Source of the DNA: Tritrichomonas musculus
Lineage: Eukaryota > Parabasalia > Tritrichomonadida > Tritrichomonadidae
Direction of reading: 5' to 3'
Assembly (NCBI GenBank): GCA_039105265.1
Contig: JAPFFF010000016.1
Coordinates: 2,790,001 to 2,854,000 of the forward strand
DNA: 64,000 nt
The notes below the pieces were generated by a model, which was not told where the DNA came from, ran no database searches, and worked only from the letters and a program-made list of their open reading frames with translations. Below, in pieces: positions 1 to 8,386 of the stretch; within the stretch, counting starts at the first letter, position 1; each line of letters begins with the position of its first letter. The position numbers and the translations under genes are program-made.

Positions 1-2664
1 TTAAAGCATTTTTGTTAATCGTTATTTTTGACATAATGTTATGATTCATTTGAAGATTAATATTTTTACCTGATTTAACACATTGATTATTCAATATATC
101 CTTATAATCTGATGAAACAATTTTATTTGTTTTTAATGAAACACCTTTAAGTTTTAAGGATTTGGTCACACCGTCGTGGGCTTTGCCCTGCGCATCTATA
201 AATGCGTTATTCCATATTGTATAACATTTAGGACATAAAGCTACTTGATTATCACCGTATTTTTCAACACAGCAACCCAAAATTTTCTTTTCATCATAAA
301 CTGTATTAATTGATGGATCAGGCATGAATTTATAAATATTTTCATTATAAAATTGTTGATCTTTAATGATGTGTTTAAATACTTGATCATTTGATTCATT
401 CATGTTTCCAGCAATAGCGAAATAACAACTGTCAGTATCACCCGAAGTAAAATGAAATTTATTAAGATCTAAACACTTAAACATGAAGTCATAAATGAAT
501 GTTAAGTACCAAAATTTTGCATTATCAAGAGTGAAAAACGCTGTTTGAATACATGTTTTACACCTGAATGATTTAGGATTTGATTGAATAAGGAATGTAT
601 CATCAGCAATTCTGGAACCATTAATATAAGTATCTGATACAATTGATTGATAAGCTTTATCTGAATCACAAATTTTAACCTTACTATATTTTTCTGTATT
701 CATTCCATCATAACCGTATGAACCATTCATTGATATTTTATAAAATTTTTCGTTACCGGATGATTTACCAGCAATAATATCTTGACGTTTACGCATGAAT
801 TCGTTAACAAATGGATGAAAAGCTTTATTTGCCTCATACAATGATAAATTAAGGATATCAGTAACTTTTAATCCATGATCAATGAGGAACCATAAATAAT
901 AACAACCAAATGATTTAAATTCACCCATTGTATCTAATGTCATTGTTAATTTAGTATCTGTTTTATCAATAACACTAATTTTATTTTTCTTTCCGTATTG
1001 ATACATATATTTACCAATAACATCTTCAGTATTTTTAATATCAAAATTACGAAATACTGGTGGAAAGTTAATGAGATCATTTATTTTATTAATGGGACAT
1101 TCTAATTTAACTTTAGCTCTAAATATCAATTCAGGATTTGGTTCATATCTATGTTTAGTATAAATTATATTCATACATTTTTTATAAACTTCATCTTTTT
1201 TGTTTCCATTTTCATCATAACATTCAAAACGAGTAATTAATGAACCGGGCATATACATAATGCCTCCATGATAAGGGTTAAATTCATGATAATTTGACGA
1301 AAATGATGAAGGATAAAGAGAGTTGAAATCAACACCTACAACATGTGAAACAATATTTGGTGTATCATATGAAATAACTTTATTGTTTTCATATTTGAAT
1401 TTATTAATGTGAGTAACACCACGTATATTTTGACGATGCATAACCATTGATAAACCGCCAGTGATACCTTCACGTAAATCATAATATTCAGATTCGTTGG
1501 AAATAGTCGTTGGTAATTTATGAAGACGACAATATTTATTTAATTGAATTCTTAAACGTGTTACTTTATCATCAGCACGATTTCTTAATTTATTGCATGA
1601 AGCACAAGCTAACAAACAATTACTTAATTCGTGTCCAATATCATTATTAATTCTGTCAAGTGTGGGTTTATTCCCGTTAGTGAAATGTTCACCACATAAA
1701 TGACATTTTCCAGTTATGGGGTCATTGTAAAGTTTAAGGAAAGCGTCAAAATCATCTTCAGAAACTACTTTATTTAAATCACGTTGTGGTGCTTTTGGAT
1801 TTAATTTATTAAAACGTTCATCCTGATAATAATAAGAATCACATTTATAACTCCACCATTTAAGAGTAGGAATGAAAGTGTTTGATTCGTTAGTTATGTC
1901 ATAATCTAGTGAAGGATCAAAATCTTTATAAGCTAATGAGTATTTAATACAAACCGAATTTTTAGATAATGAAAGATTAGATATTAAATCAACGTTATAT
2001 TCAGCGTTTAAGTTGATGAGATTATCAATTGGTTTAATCATCATTTCAACGTCATTATCATTATATGAAAGTAAATAATCCCAACGTGTATTAAAACGTT
2101 TTGAATCTTCAAGATATAAGTTATATTCTTCTTCAGTAATGAGGAAACGTTGACCAAGATATGAATAAAAAGCTTTATATTCAAATGGTTGAGTTTGTGA
2201 AAGTACAGTATTAAAGTTTTCAGTATTGACTGCTTCATATGGAAAAACTCCTTTTGAAGTATTAGATTCTCCACCAAAATCAACACCAAATTGTTTTAAT
2301 GTACCACCAGCAATGAATGCTTGAGCATCAATAAATCTTAACCTAATGGGACCAGAAATGAGAATGAATTGTTTAAGAGCAGTAGATGAACCAATTAATG
2401 AGTTATTATCGATTGACCACGATGAATTTTTACCTTTATGATTAAAATATTGCTTAAATAAATTTGAATCGAAACGTGATGAATTAAAACCAAATACAGT
2501 AACTGTTTGAATATCATGAACAATATTTTTAGGATCTTCAACATCAAGCATTTGCTTATAAAAGTTAATTTTATCATTAATTATTAAATGTGCTTGATTA
2601 AACATATATTCAATCCAATGAATAATAAAATCTTTATCACGAGCATCAAAATGTTTCGTTAAAG
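1..2664 (-). CDS. POLB: Outer-element PolB, C-terminal piece (fossil)
   Basis: Minus-strand coding piece of a protein-primed family B DNA polymerase belonging to the outer Maverick. It aligns with the C-terminal half of the inner element's polymerase. Recognisable parts from right to left are the later exonuclease motifs, an HNH zinc-binding domain (about 1590-1720), the palm motif A region with DFNSLYPSS (about 1295-1325), the motif B region with NGSYGYDGMN (about 700-735), and motif C with GDTDS (about 425-450). It runs off the window start. A short GC-rich hairpin near 171-195 has no counterpart in the inner polymerase and is read in frame. The other piece of this gene lies beyond the inner element; the two are annotated separately. 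Confidence 0.85.
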
Positions 2665-2670
2665 TACCTG
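2665..2670. repeat. Target site duplication, left copy (TACCTG)
   Basis: TACCTG immediately precedes the AGTAGTATAT terminus of the inner element. The same six bases follow the opposite terminus at 25839-25844. Six-base duplications are the rule for Mavericks/Polintons. Confidence 0.93.
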
Positions 2671-2809
2671 AGTAGTATATGGGTGTTGACAATGTGGGGT
2701 GAGATAACCAAACTACTGCAAGGTGGCAACCGTTAATCTAAACATCCATTATCAAACTCCTGCATTTACCCAACTTCTGAAATTATTTTTATTTTTTATC
2801 TTTAATGAA

Positions 2810-3526
2810 ATGAGACCCTGCACCACATCGATTGAACAATTTTTGAAGGATACAATTGATATTAAATATAATGAACTTGATAATGATGTACCTAAGAGTG
2901 AAAGCAAGTTTTATGTGAAAGCAACAAAGGAGCAATTTGATGAATTCTTTAATAAATATGATGCTTTAGTGTATGAATACCCTAATGACATGACTGTTTA
3001 CGGACAAGTTAAGTTTTATTTTAAGAAGAACCCCAAGAGAGTAATGAAAGCGTTTGTTGATGCATTTTATAGATGCCCGCACAATAGCTTTTCGAAAGTT
3101 AGGAACATTACTGCTGAAGGACCTGTTGAAGATAAAGCAAAGAAACATGAAGAAGAGAGACAAAAGAAAGAGGATGCATTGAGAGAATCGATGAAGGCTG
3201 AAGGTTGTGAATTGATTTCTAAATATACTACTGCAAATGCTGATGTGTTTTATTTGTTTGAAGGATTTGAATACAAAACAAGACCAACTAAATGGAATGC
3301 AGGACACAGACCACACAAAGCGAAATGCATTCGATACACACCAAATTATGTGAGGAAAGTATTTAAAGATGCAGGTTGTATTCTATTAACTGAATACAAG
3401 AACCAAAAGACTAAATTAAGATATTTATATGAAGGTAAGGAATATGAAGTTTATTTTAATGATTGGTTGTATTATGGAAGCCGTCCACATCTTGGTATTA
3501 AGCGTTCTTTCTTTACTGAAACATAA
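2810..3526 (+). CDS. TIR-encoded repeat-domain protein, copy 1 (238 aa)
   Basis: A gene lying wholly inside the terminal repeat and therefore present twice in the element. An in-frame GTG-initiated extension to 2723 is possible, but the ATG at 2810 is preferred: it is preceded by TTTTTATTTTTTATC and TTTAATGAA, like other starts in this element. The C-terminal half holds two similar modules of about 45 residues, each opening with a GC(E/I)L core (GCELISKY and GCILLTEYK), continuing through YLFEG or YLYEG, and ending near GHRPH or SRPHL. The pattern recalls repeat domains found beside phage and giant-virus homing endonucleases, but I see no catalytic motif. The middle is charged (KKHEEERQKKE). 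Function unknown; binding to the element's ends is a guess based on location only. Confidence 0.75.
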   Translation: MRPCTTSIEQFLKDTIDIKYNELDNDVPKSESKFYVKATKEQFDEFFNKYDALVYEYPNDMTVYGQVKFYFKKNPKRVMKAFVDAFYRCPHNSFSKVRNITAEGPVEDKAKKHEEERQKKEDALRESMKAEGCELISKYTTANADVFYLFEGFEYKTRPTKWNAGHRPHKAKCIRYTPNYVRKVFKDAGCILLTEYKNQKTKLRYLYEGKEYEVYFNDWLYYGSRPHLGIKRSFFTET

Positions 3527-3568
3527 ATGAATTGCTTTAATTAATGTTTTATTTTTGTTTTATGTTTT

Positions 3569-3578
3569 AGTAGTATAT
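3569..3578 (+). repeat. Internal copy of terminal decamer AGTAGTATAT
   Basis: The ten bases that form the extreme end of the element (2671-2680) recur here in the same orientation, just beyond the TIR gene, and GTCAACAC (inverse of the terminal GTGTTGAC) follows about 30 bases on. The mirrored copy is at 24931-24940. This could be a binding site or a relic of an earlier end. Confidence 0.6.
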
Positions 3579-3590
3579 ATCAGTCGGTTT

Positions 3591-3620
3591 CCGTCAGGCT
3601 AAAGCCCGCCGTCAACACGA
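3591..3620. repeat. GC-rich hairpin in left TIR
   Basis: CAGGCTAAAGCCC lies in a locally GC-rich stretch and can fold into a short stem (GGCT/AGCC). It resembles the hairpin at 171-195, which reads CAGGGCAAAGCCC on the minus strand. The mirror copy is at 24889-24918. Confidence 0.5.
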
Positions 3621-3672
3621 CTAATGAACAAAAATAATATGAACTCATTTAATGATTACCATCAATTGATGT

Positions 3673-3900
3673 TCATTTATTAGACAGTTCATTTAATTCA
3701 TTCTCAAGCTGATGAACTTTATTTTTGAGGCTGTTGATGTCTTCGATAAGAGACTCACGAACGGCAAGACCGTCAGAGCCCAACATTCCTGATTTGATAT
3801 TGTTGAGACATTGTTTGTAATCATAACACTTTTCTTTCAATCCTCTTTTGATTCGTTTTAGTTCTGGTATTTCTTTCTTGTATTCTGTTAGTTCACTCAT
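3673..3900 (-). CDS. Small coiled-coil protein, 75 aa
   Basis: A small charged protein with a likely C-terminal coiled coil (heptad-like LKNKVHQLENELNEL) and a basic N-terminal part (KRIKRGLKEK). Its last 14 codons lie inside the left terminal repeat, so the TIR boundary falls within the gene. The corresponding codons occur alone at the inner edge of the right repeat. Its ATG is only 14 bases from the ATG of the divergent gene at 3915, so the two must share a very compact promoter. No family recognised. Confidence 0.6.
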   Translation of the reverse strand: MSELTEYKKEIPELKRIKRGLKEKCYDYKQCLNNIKSGMLGSDGLAVRESLIEDINSLKNKVHQLENELNELSNK

Positions 3901-3914
3901 TTAATAATAATTAA
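3901..3914. promoter_or_regulatory. 14-bp divergent intergenic spacer
   Basis: TTAATAATAATTAA separates two start codons facing away from each other. It is a nearly perfect AT-only palindrome. If both genes are expressed, their initiation signals lie here or inside the coding regions. Confidence 0.4.
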
Positions 3915-4148
3915 ATGTCTGCTATTAATCAATTAAGAACCGTTCATGACGATAAGCATAAAAACCATTTTGATAGATTACAATTAACGATGCAAAAGAA
4001 TAGAACAAAAATAAATTCAGCACCAACAGTGAAATGTTATAATGAAAAAGGAAATATATTTCATGAACCACCTCCAAAAACGACTAAATCATTAAATCAT
4101 CATGATTCACTTAATCATTCTGTGGTTGTCAGGAGCAACAACATTTAA
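3915..4148 (+). CDS. Small basic protein, 77 aa
   Basis: A small His/Lys/Asn-rich protein of unknown function, with a proline patch (EPPPK) near residue 52 and no membrane segment. It diverges from the 75-residue gene across a 14-bp spacer, and its 3' end overlaps the 3' end of the minus-strand gene at 4107-4583 by 42 bases. Such tight packing is normal for Maverick genomes and argues that the frame is used, but without homologues this remains tentative. Confidence 0.5.
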   Translation: MSAINQLRTVHDDKHKNHFDRLQLTMQKNRTKINSAPTVKCYNEKGNIFHEPPPKTTKSLNHHDSLNHSVVVRSNNI

Positions 4149-4583
4149 TACATATTCATTAATAACTTTTGATTGTTGGTCGACAACGTTTGAAAGCTTA
4201 TTAATATGTTCTTCAAGTATTTTATTTTTGTTGTTCAATTGATTTATTAATTCATTGAGTTCGTTAATCGATTCTTTCATTAATGATATATCAGCTTTGA
4301 TGTTGTCATTTTCAAGTGTTTTAGTGATTGTGTTCCCAACTTTCTTCAAATAAATGTCGCCGTTAAGTCTTTTACCGTCTGTACAATTTCGCTTAGTGAT
4401 TTTGTATTCGTTGCCGTCATTAGTGATGATTTTATAAATCTTGTTCAAATAGTTAGTCGTTTGTGATTTCATTTGCTCGATATTCTTTTGATAGAACAAA
4501 TTGAACTCTTCAATTGATTTAAATACTTTTGATTCATTTACATTATCATTTATAACTTTAAGTTCATTAATGTTTTCATTCAT
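4107..4583 (-). CDS. Coiled-coil protein, 158 aa
   Basis: The central part (residues about 45-75, YKIITNDGNEYKITKRNC) looks like a small beta-rich core. It is followed by a predicted coiled coil (about 95-145, ELNELINQLNNKNKILEEHI) and a short tail. The N-terminus is Asn/Glu-rich. No family recognised; such proteins in capsid-bearing elements are often structural or scaffold components, but that is inference. It is transcribed towards the left TIR, in the same direction as the neighbouring 84-residue gene. Confidence 0.65.
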   Translation of the reverse strand: MNENINELKVINDNVNESKVFKSIEEFNLFYQKNIEQMKSQTTNYLNKIYKIITNDGNEYKITKRNCTDGKRLNGDIYLKKVGNTITKTLENDNIKADISLMKESINELNELINQLNNKNKILEEHINKLSNVVDQQSKVINEYVLNVVAPDNHRMIK

Positions 4584-4619
4584 TTATAATTATATTAAAT
4601 CATTATAATTCATTGTTTT

Positions 4620-4874
4620 TCATTTAACTTCATTCAATATTGATTTTCCAAATCTCCCAACTCTGTCAGCAACATTTAAACCTGTATCAATTGCGTCAAC
4701 AACCTGACCGACACCAGGAATGAATTGTGTAATCGGTTTAACTCTGTCAACGATTTGCTTTCCAACATCAACAACTTTTGGTAATGCTTTAACTGCTTTC
4801 TGAGCGAATGATTTTACTTTGCCGCCAATTGATTTAAATGCGTTCTTGATTTTGTTGAATATACCGACACCCAT
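4620..4874 (-). CDS. Amphipathic small virion-like protein, 84 aa
   Basis: A short Lys/Val/Gly-rich protein. The N-terminal half forms amphipathic helices (FNKIKNAFKSIGGKVKSFAQ), followed by a Gly/Pro hinge (IPGVGQVVDAID) and a second helix (GLNVADRVGRFGKSIL). The layout recalls small membrane-active or minor virion proteins encoded beside the capsid gene in adenovirus-like and PRD1-like viruses (for example the pVI N-terminus). It lies directly beside and divergent from the major capsid gene, which fits a structural role. No sequence homology is claimed. The Met-Gly start could permit N-myristoylation. Confidence 0.65.
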   Translation of the reverse strand: MGVGIFNKIKNAFKSIGGKVKSFAQKAVKALPKVVDVGKQIVDRVKPITQFIPGVGQVVDAIDTGLNVADRVGRFGKSILNEVK

Positions 4875-4923
4875 AATTTAATTAATGATAAAAGTGTTTT
4901 ATTTCCTTTTTATTCAATCATAA

Positions 4924-6867
4924 ATGTTATACAGAAACGAGAGAGCCCATAATCTTCGCACTGAAACAGGAAACGTTCTTCATGCATTTGAAGAGATGAG
5001 AAACATGATTAATGTCAATGACGGTACGCGTTCATTTTCATTTAGAACTGTTGACTGTCATGACCAACCAGCTCCATTTCATCAAGGACAATATTCGCAA
5101 ATCAGTTTAACACATCCTGACCACTTCATAAGTGATATTGATAAAGGTTTCTTAACATTTCACGTTAAATTAGATTTGTCATTGAATACAGATATGAGTA
5201 AATTAAATGAAATCAATGACCCCAACAACTTGTACAAACTGTTTGTCGGTTTCAAATCATCAAACCAGTTGTTTGACAGGTTAGAGATTCTTCATAATAA
5301 TGTCAATGTCGGATACCAACAGAATGAATGCATTCGTGAGGGCTTCTTATATTCTTCAGTTAAACCAGAAGCCGAGAAGAAACGTCGCAGATTCGTTCAT
5401 TCATTGTGGGAAAACATTAGCAACTATTCACAAACACATGCAGGAGCTTATGTCAACTTGAATTCATTTAAGAACACAGGAAGAAGTGAAGTCGAATTTG
5501 ATTTGAATGTTCCTTTTGATGATTTGCTCGCATTACAAGCATTCGATTTATTCCCTAACGGAATCATTGGTGATTTATCAATTCGTTTTCAAGTTAGTCC
5601 CGCTGGTCTTGTTTGGGCAGTATTAGACCCTTACACAGTTGCTGAAGCAAAAGTATTTCTTGAAGATAATGATTCAATATCGATGGAAGAATTAAACAGA
5701 CTAAAGGAAATCAAAGCACGAGGACACCTCAAACATCAATTCACACAAATTGGTAATCAAGCAGTGATTCCAGGACCTGGAGACAATCCAGACCCACCAT
5801 CACCTGAACCAACACCAACGAAATATCAATTGAAGTATGAAGTTAGAGAACAATACGTATCTGCATCTGGAGGTGATTTCGATGAACTGATTGAAAATTG
5901 TTCATTAATATTTAGCTTTACTGATGATGAATTTACTGAACTTGGAATTGAAAAGACTGATGATAATAAAGCAATTTGTCAAGCCCATTATACCAAAGAA
6001 CATGGTAAATTACCTCAACCATCACATGCAGGTCATGTTTACGTTAACTTTGTATCTAAAACTGAAGCCAACAAGTTGATGAGCGCTCATTATTCAAAAC
6101 AAACAGCAACATTAACAGTTAATCGAATGACCATCACAGCTTGTAAATCTAATATGCAAGGCTTTGGTGTTTGTGAAGCTACAAGACAAGGAATTGAAGA
6201 CATTTTAAGACAAGGTTTAATCATTCCTTCACAAAAAGTTGATTATCATGCTTTTCCAATCGCTCCAGCAGCAAACGGAATCAAGTCAACATTGAATATC
6301 CCATTAATCAATGCAACTAATTTATCAATCATGTTTCCAAAGCATCATAATGATTTAACTGTCTTTGAAAATCCAGTTTATCAAAACTGTTTCTTGAATA
6401 TTGGTGGAAAGAACTTCCCAGACGAAAACGTTTCAACCATTGGTGCACGATTCTTTGAAAATCAATTAACGGCTGGTGATTTAGATGCAATCACTCTTTC
6501 ATGCACAAAGGAATTTGAGGATTCGATGACAATGCCAAAGAATGACGCTAACGGTAAGAGATACAACAACACAATCAGTGATGCAACATCATTTGTATTC
6601 AACATTCAAACAGAACGAGCAAGTGCAGGATATTGTTATGACGGACTTGATGGAGGTTTCGGAAACGTTCAGATACAAGTCAATGGGCAACCAATATATA
6701 CAGGAGATGATGACACATATTTCAATGTTGTTGAACCAGATGGAACCATTGTCAAACCTCCTCCGACTCAATTATGGATAACTAGGGACTCTTACTTTAA
6801 ACTATCTCTTGACGGATTGGTTTACGTTGATGACGAATCTCCACAAGGAAGTCAAGCAAATGAATAA
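4924..6867 (+). CDS. PY: Major capsid protein, double-jelly-roll type (PY)
   Basis: A 647-residue protein matching the size and texture of Maverick/Polinton major capsid proteins. The N-terminal half has alternating beta-strand blocks, including FDRLEILHNNVNVG, the charged loop EAEKKRRRF, and FDLNVPFDDLLALQAFDLFP followed by GDLSIRFQV, a pattern seen in double-jelly-roll capsid proteins. A Pro-rich linker (about residues 280-300) separates the second half, which carries LNIPLINATNLSIMFP and further strand-like blocks. The start follows TTCAATCATAA, a TCATA initiator-like site. It is expected to form the hexon-like capsomers. The assignment rests on pattern and context, not on a search. Confidence 0.82.
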   Translation: MLYRNERAHNLRTETGNVLHAFEEMRNMINVNDGTRSFSFRTVDCHDQPAPFHQGQYSQISLTHPDHFISDIDKGFLTFHVKLDLSLNTDMSKLNEINDPNNLYKLFVGFKSSNQLFDRLEILHNNVNVGYQQNECIREGFLYSSVKPEAEKKRRRFVHSLWENISNYSQTHAGAYVNLNSFKNTGRSEVEFDLNVPFDDLLALQAFDLFPNGIIGDLSIRFQVSPAGLVWAVLDPYTVAEAKVFLEDNDSISMEELNRLKEIKARGHLKHQFTQIGNQAVIPGPGDNPDPPSPEPTPTKYQLKYEVREQYVSASGGDFDELIENCSLIFSFTDDEFTELGIEKTDDNKAICQAHYTKEHGKLPQPSHAGHVYVNFVSKTEANKLMSAHYSKQTATLTVNRMTITACKSNMQGFGVCEATRQGIEDILRQGLIIPSQKVDYHAFPIAPAANGIKSTLNIPLINATNLSIMFPKHHNDLTVFENPVYQNCFLNIGGKNFPDENVSTIGARFFENQLTAGDLDAITLSCTKEFEDSMTMPKNDANGKRYNNTISDATSFVFNIQTERASAGYCYDGLDGGFGNVQIQVNGQPIYTGDDDTYFNVVEPDGTIVKPPPTQLWITRDSYFKLSLDGLVYVDDESPQGSQANE

Positions 6868-6890
6868 AAATAATGATTTCATTAAATAAT

Positions 6891-6926
6891 CATTTTGCTT
6901 TGCAAAAGGGAACAGAGTTCCTTCAT
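6891..6926. repeat. Double-hairpin element after the capsid gene
   Basis: Two adjacent short stems: TTTTGC-TT-GCAAAA, then GGGAAC-AGA-GTTCC. A related pair occurs in reverse orientation inside the ATPase gene (22877-22912). Here it lies between the capsid stop codon and the integrase promoter, where it could also act as an RNA 3'-end signal. Confidence 0.6.
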
Positions 6927-6936
6927 AAATTAATGC

Positions 6937-6946
6937 TTTATTTTTG
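6937..6946 (+). promoter_or_regulatory. TTTATTTTTG box before the integrase gene
   Basis: TTTATTTTTG lies 8 bases before the ATG at 6955, with GATTCAA between. The same or a one-base variant precedes at least six other genes of this element (20648, 20964, 21622, and minus-strand 15548 and 23755), so it is probably a shared promoter element. Confidence 0.6.
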
Positions 6947-6954
6947 CGATTCAA

Positions 6955-8034
6955 ATGAATGAATCAATCAACTATCCTTTCAAATCTAAATACAAGTACA
7001 TCAAAGACACGGGCATTAAAACCGAGCCCTATATTAAGGATTACCAATTGAAGACAGTAAAGAAACTATCAAAACCTGACTTCTCATTTGAACCGTATGC
7101 GTACGAAATTGATATAATGTTTGCATTAAATAAAGCTTATTTAGTAATAATCAATGTAAACACCAAATACCTAATTGTTGAACCAATTGATTACAAGTCT
7201 GAGTATTATGTAATCAAAGTAATTGATAAACTAGTCAATAAAAGAAATATCAGAATTGAAACAATTAAATGTGATGGTGAAAAGGCTTTTATATCAAATG
7301 CATTCAAAAGTTATTGCAACGGTGAAGAGCAAAGATATCAATTAGACAAACACACAATTAAATTCAAAGCACCAAACAAAATAAAGTTAATCATTGATGA
7401 TTCACCTTTCACGAATGCACATAAATGTGTCGATGCAGTAATCAGAACATTACGAAATGCTTTCGGTCAATCACAACAACGAATGACAAACAATGTATTG
7501 ATACAACAAACGGTTGAATGGTACAATAACACGCCTCATGCATCTCTTCGTTTATTGAATCCTTTATACACATCATTTGACGAAGAAACTGATGAATACC
7601 TTGACAAACGACAATCAAAATACATTTATCTAACACCTCAACAGATGCAAGATGACCGCGACCTTGAATGGCAATACATTAGAGCCAAATCAATGCAATT
7701 GAAAGAGATTCAACAAAAACAACGATTTAAAGGTCTTCTGTCATATAAACCCAAAAATATAATACTCATTCACACCGATTACGGAAAAACAGAAAAGAAA
7801 CATGAAAAGCGAAGAAGAGTATTCAATGAACTTGCTGAATTCATTTGTTATGAATCAGGAAACGTTAAATGTAAACTATTAAATCCTTTGCGTCAAACTA
7901 ACAAAACACTGAAGAACAAAACAATAATAACAGTTCCAATCATGTACACAAAATATGTTTGTTCATCAATAGATGCTTTGAATGATGATTATAAAGTATT
8001 CTTTTTGACTTATAAAACGCAAAATGAAAGCTAA
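6955..8034 (+). CDS. INT: Retrovirus-like DDE integrase (INT)
   Basis: A 359-residue integrase of the rve/DDE class, the enzyme Mavericks use to join their ends to target DNA. The core has an acidic residue in the first strand (EIDIMF, about residue 53), a second in IKCDGEKAF (about 107), and a third in the helix reading VDAVIRTLRN (about 160). It is followed by VEWYNNTPHASL, a typical integrase signature (YNNTPH). The C-terminal region is basic and may hold the DNA-binding domain. It is co-directional with the capsid gene upstream and overlaps the next gene by 11 bases, suggesting a capsid-integrase-small-protein cluster. Confidence 0.92.
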   Translation: MNESINYPFKSKYKYIKDTGIKTEPYIKDYQLKTVKKLSKPDFSFEPYAYEIDIMFALNKAYLVIINVNTKYLIVEPIDYKSEYYVIKVIDKLVNKRNIRIETIKCDGEKAFISNAFKSYCNGEEQRYQLDKHTIKFKAPNKIKLIIDDSPFTNAHKCVDAVIRTLRNAFGQSQQRMTNNVLIQQTVEWYNNTPHASLRLLNPLYTSFDEETDEYLDKRQSKYIYLTPQQMQDDRDLEWQYIRAKSMQLKEIQQKQRFKGLLSYKPKNIILIHTDYGKTEKKHEKRRRVFNELAEFICYESGNVKCKLLNPLRQTNKTLKNKTIITVPIMYTKYVCSSIDALNDDYKVFFLTYKTQNES

Positions 8035-8374
8035 ACAACCAATCACAAAACGATACTATCACACACAATCAAAAGATTTTAATCTTCCTGATGATTTCGT
8101 TTATAGTCGCAACAAGAAGTACATTGTTGTTCAGTATTGTGGGGCTGTTGTCAATCAACATATTGTCGGTGATTTGATGGTTCATTCAGATATAGTTGAA
8201 TTCATGCCTTTCTGTGACCATTTCATTATGCTTGCTAACAGACGACAAACCAAATACAGAAAATATGAGTGTCTGAACAACACAAAAAAAGAATATCATT
8301 TATGGTTCACAGATATGAAAGGAAACGTTATTGAACCTGAATCATTTATATTCAGTTGTCTTTTGATTTATTAA
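8024..8374 (+). CDS. Small beta-rich protein, 116 aa, possible minor capsid
   Basis: It starts inside the last codons of the integrase gene (11-base overlap). Predicted mostly beta: YIVVQYCGAVV, DLMVHSDIVEF, HFIMLAN, and a C-terminal block LWFTDMKGNVIEPESFIFSC. The latter resembles the strand-D-x-x-G-strand ending common in single-jelly-roll or spike-like proteins of adenovirus- and Polinton-type capsids. A penton or minor capsid role is plausible but inferred from pattern and position only. Confidence 0.6.
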   Translation: MKAKQPITKRYYHTQSKDFNLPDDFVYSRNKKYIVVQYCGAVVNQHIVGDLMVHSDIVEFMPFCDHFIMLANRRQTKYRKYECLNNTKKEYHLWFTDMKGNVIEPESFIFSCLLIY

Positions 8375-8386
8375 TGACTATTCAAA

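Larger units (their letters stand above)
2671..3714 (+). repeat. Inner Maverick left terminal inverted repeat
   Basis: A 1,044-bp repeat matching the reverse complement of 24795-25838. Identity ends after CTCAAGCTGATG, at 3714 here and at 24795 on the other side. The repeat contains a complete 238-codon gene, a GC-rich hairpin and the last codons of the minus-strand 75-residue gene at 3673-3900. Confidence 0.95.

Noticed and set aside
2723-2809. 29-codon upstream extension of the TIR gene (GTG start)
   Set aside because: The ATG at 2810 has the promoter-like context seen at other genes of the element; GTG starts are not expected in a eukaryote.
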